In this document: in pieces, positions 63,802-64,000 of the stretch
Numbering within the stretch: position 1 is the stretch's first letter
Layout: each line of letters begins with the position of its first letter
Notes under the pieces: generated by a model
Told to the model about the DNA's origin: nothing
Seen by the model: the letters and a program-made list of their open reading frames with translations, nothing else
Database searches by the model: none
Translations under genes and position numbers: made by a program
Source of the DNA: Bacillus sp. CH140a_4T
GTDB lineage: Bacteria > Bacillota > Bacilli > Bacillales > Bacillaceae_G
DNA length: 64,000 nucleotides
Reading direction: 5' to 3'
NCBI RefSeq assembly: GCF_008923725.1
Contig: NZ_WBPF01000005.1
Span: 336,058 to 400,057, forward strand

Positions 63802-64000
63802 TTAGTTTGTCCTAACAACTTCTTTCAGCTTTCTCATTATATTTGCTATTGCTTCAATTGAATTCTCTGTTTTAAATTCGCCAATGTTTACAGAATGGTT
63901 AGCGTTTTTGACAACTTCAATCTGTAAATTCGTTTTATGTAACTGATCAATTTGACCTGAATTGTATTGGTGATCTTTATCTCCAATTACTAACAGCCCT
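63802..64000 (-). CDS. Alpha/beta hydrolase, C-terminal part
   Basis: Minus-strand frame open from the window edge to TAA at 63804-63802, about 66 residues. GLLVIGDKDHQYNSGQI followed by VVKNANHSVNIGEF shows the conserved acid (Asp) and His of the alpha/beta-hydrolase triad. The nucleophile and start are outside the window. Confidence 0.75.
   Translation of the reverse strand, partial: GLLVIGDKDHQYNSGQIDQLHKTNLQIEVVKNANHSVNIGEFKTENSIEAIANIMRKLKEVVRTN

Noticed and set aside
1-64000. Insertion sequences, prophage, tRNA genes or CRISPR arrays
   Set aside because: No transposase or integrase frames, no cloverleaf-like sequences with CCA-type ends, and no regularly spaced direct repeats with unique spacers were seen.

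Overview
The window is chromosomal DNA from a low-GC Gram-positive bacterium, almost certainly of the Bacillus cereus group. The evidence is AT-rich DNA, strong AAGGAGG-type ribosome binding sites with frequent GTG/TTG starts, an InhA-family immune inhibitor A metalloprotease, an EntA/EntB/EntC-type SH3 cell-wall protein, a menaquinone-organism malate:quinone oxidoreductase and a complete AI-2 (lsr) uptake cluster. From memory, unchecked, the gene order resembles the part of the B. cereus chromosome that carries mqo, lsr and inhA3. I see no tRNA, rRNA, insertion sequence, prophage or CRISPR array.

Layout. 1-7 kb: 3' part of an SH3/repeat cell-wall protein, a family 2 glycosyltransferase, a membrane protein, an acetyltransferase broken by an in-frame stop, an ECF sigma/anti-sigma pair, two small orphan proteins and a DUF2332 protein. 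7-17 kb: mqo behind a structured leader, then the lsr locus: lsrACDB (transporter, minus strand) diverging from lsrR-lsrK-cupin-lsrF (plus strand). Together these import AI-2, phosphorylate it, sense phospho-AI-2 and degrade it; a cupin sits where LsrG would be expected. 17-24 kb: accessory single genes, a Fur-box-controlled heme monooxygenase, an MFS transporter with its ArsR-type regulator and a nucleoside transporter. 24-33 kb: proline synthesis (proBA under a tRNA-Pro T-box, divergent proC) and an arginine-catabolism-like module (rocB-like hydrolase, IclR regulator, rocE-like permease).

33-46 kb: fatty-acid desaturase, inhA3-like protease, alkaline phosphatase, a DUF2975/Xre pair, and a YhfC protease plus AgrC/AgrA-like kinase and regulator without visible agrB/agrD. 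Then comes a small VOC-GNAT-kinase-HAD gene string. 46-54 kb: a zinc-ribbon protein, a PadR/DUF2812 pair, a MoxR-DUF58-DUF4129 operon, an MHS transporter and a class III aminotransferase. 54-64 kb: a frameshifted catalase, adenine deaminase, an Adp-like serine hydrolase, a quinol-type monooxygenase, a nitroreductase with its MarR regulator, a Tet(M)-like ribosomal protection GTPase with an overlapping upstream ORF, and the 3' end of an alpha/beta hydrolase.

The strongest unexplained signal is a shared promoter architecture upstream of two unlinked genes, the desaturase (34.7 kb) and the serine hydrolase (60.0 kb). Each has three CTTAC/CTTAT pentamers exactly 11 bp apart, an identical CTCTTTTTTC linker and the same distance to a TATAAT/TATCAT -10 box. 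This looks like a site for one common OmpR-type response regulator. Other regulatory candidates are an attenuator-like mqo leader, an approximately 80-nt terminator-ended transcript at 46.3 kb, a 15-bp-period operator array at padR, and the upstream ORF of the tet-like gene.
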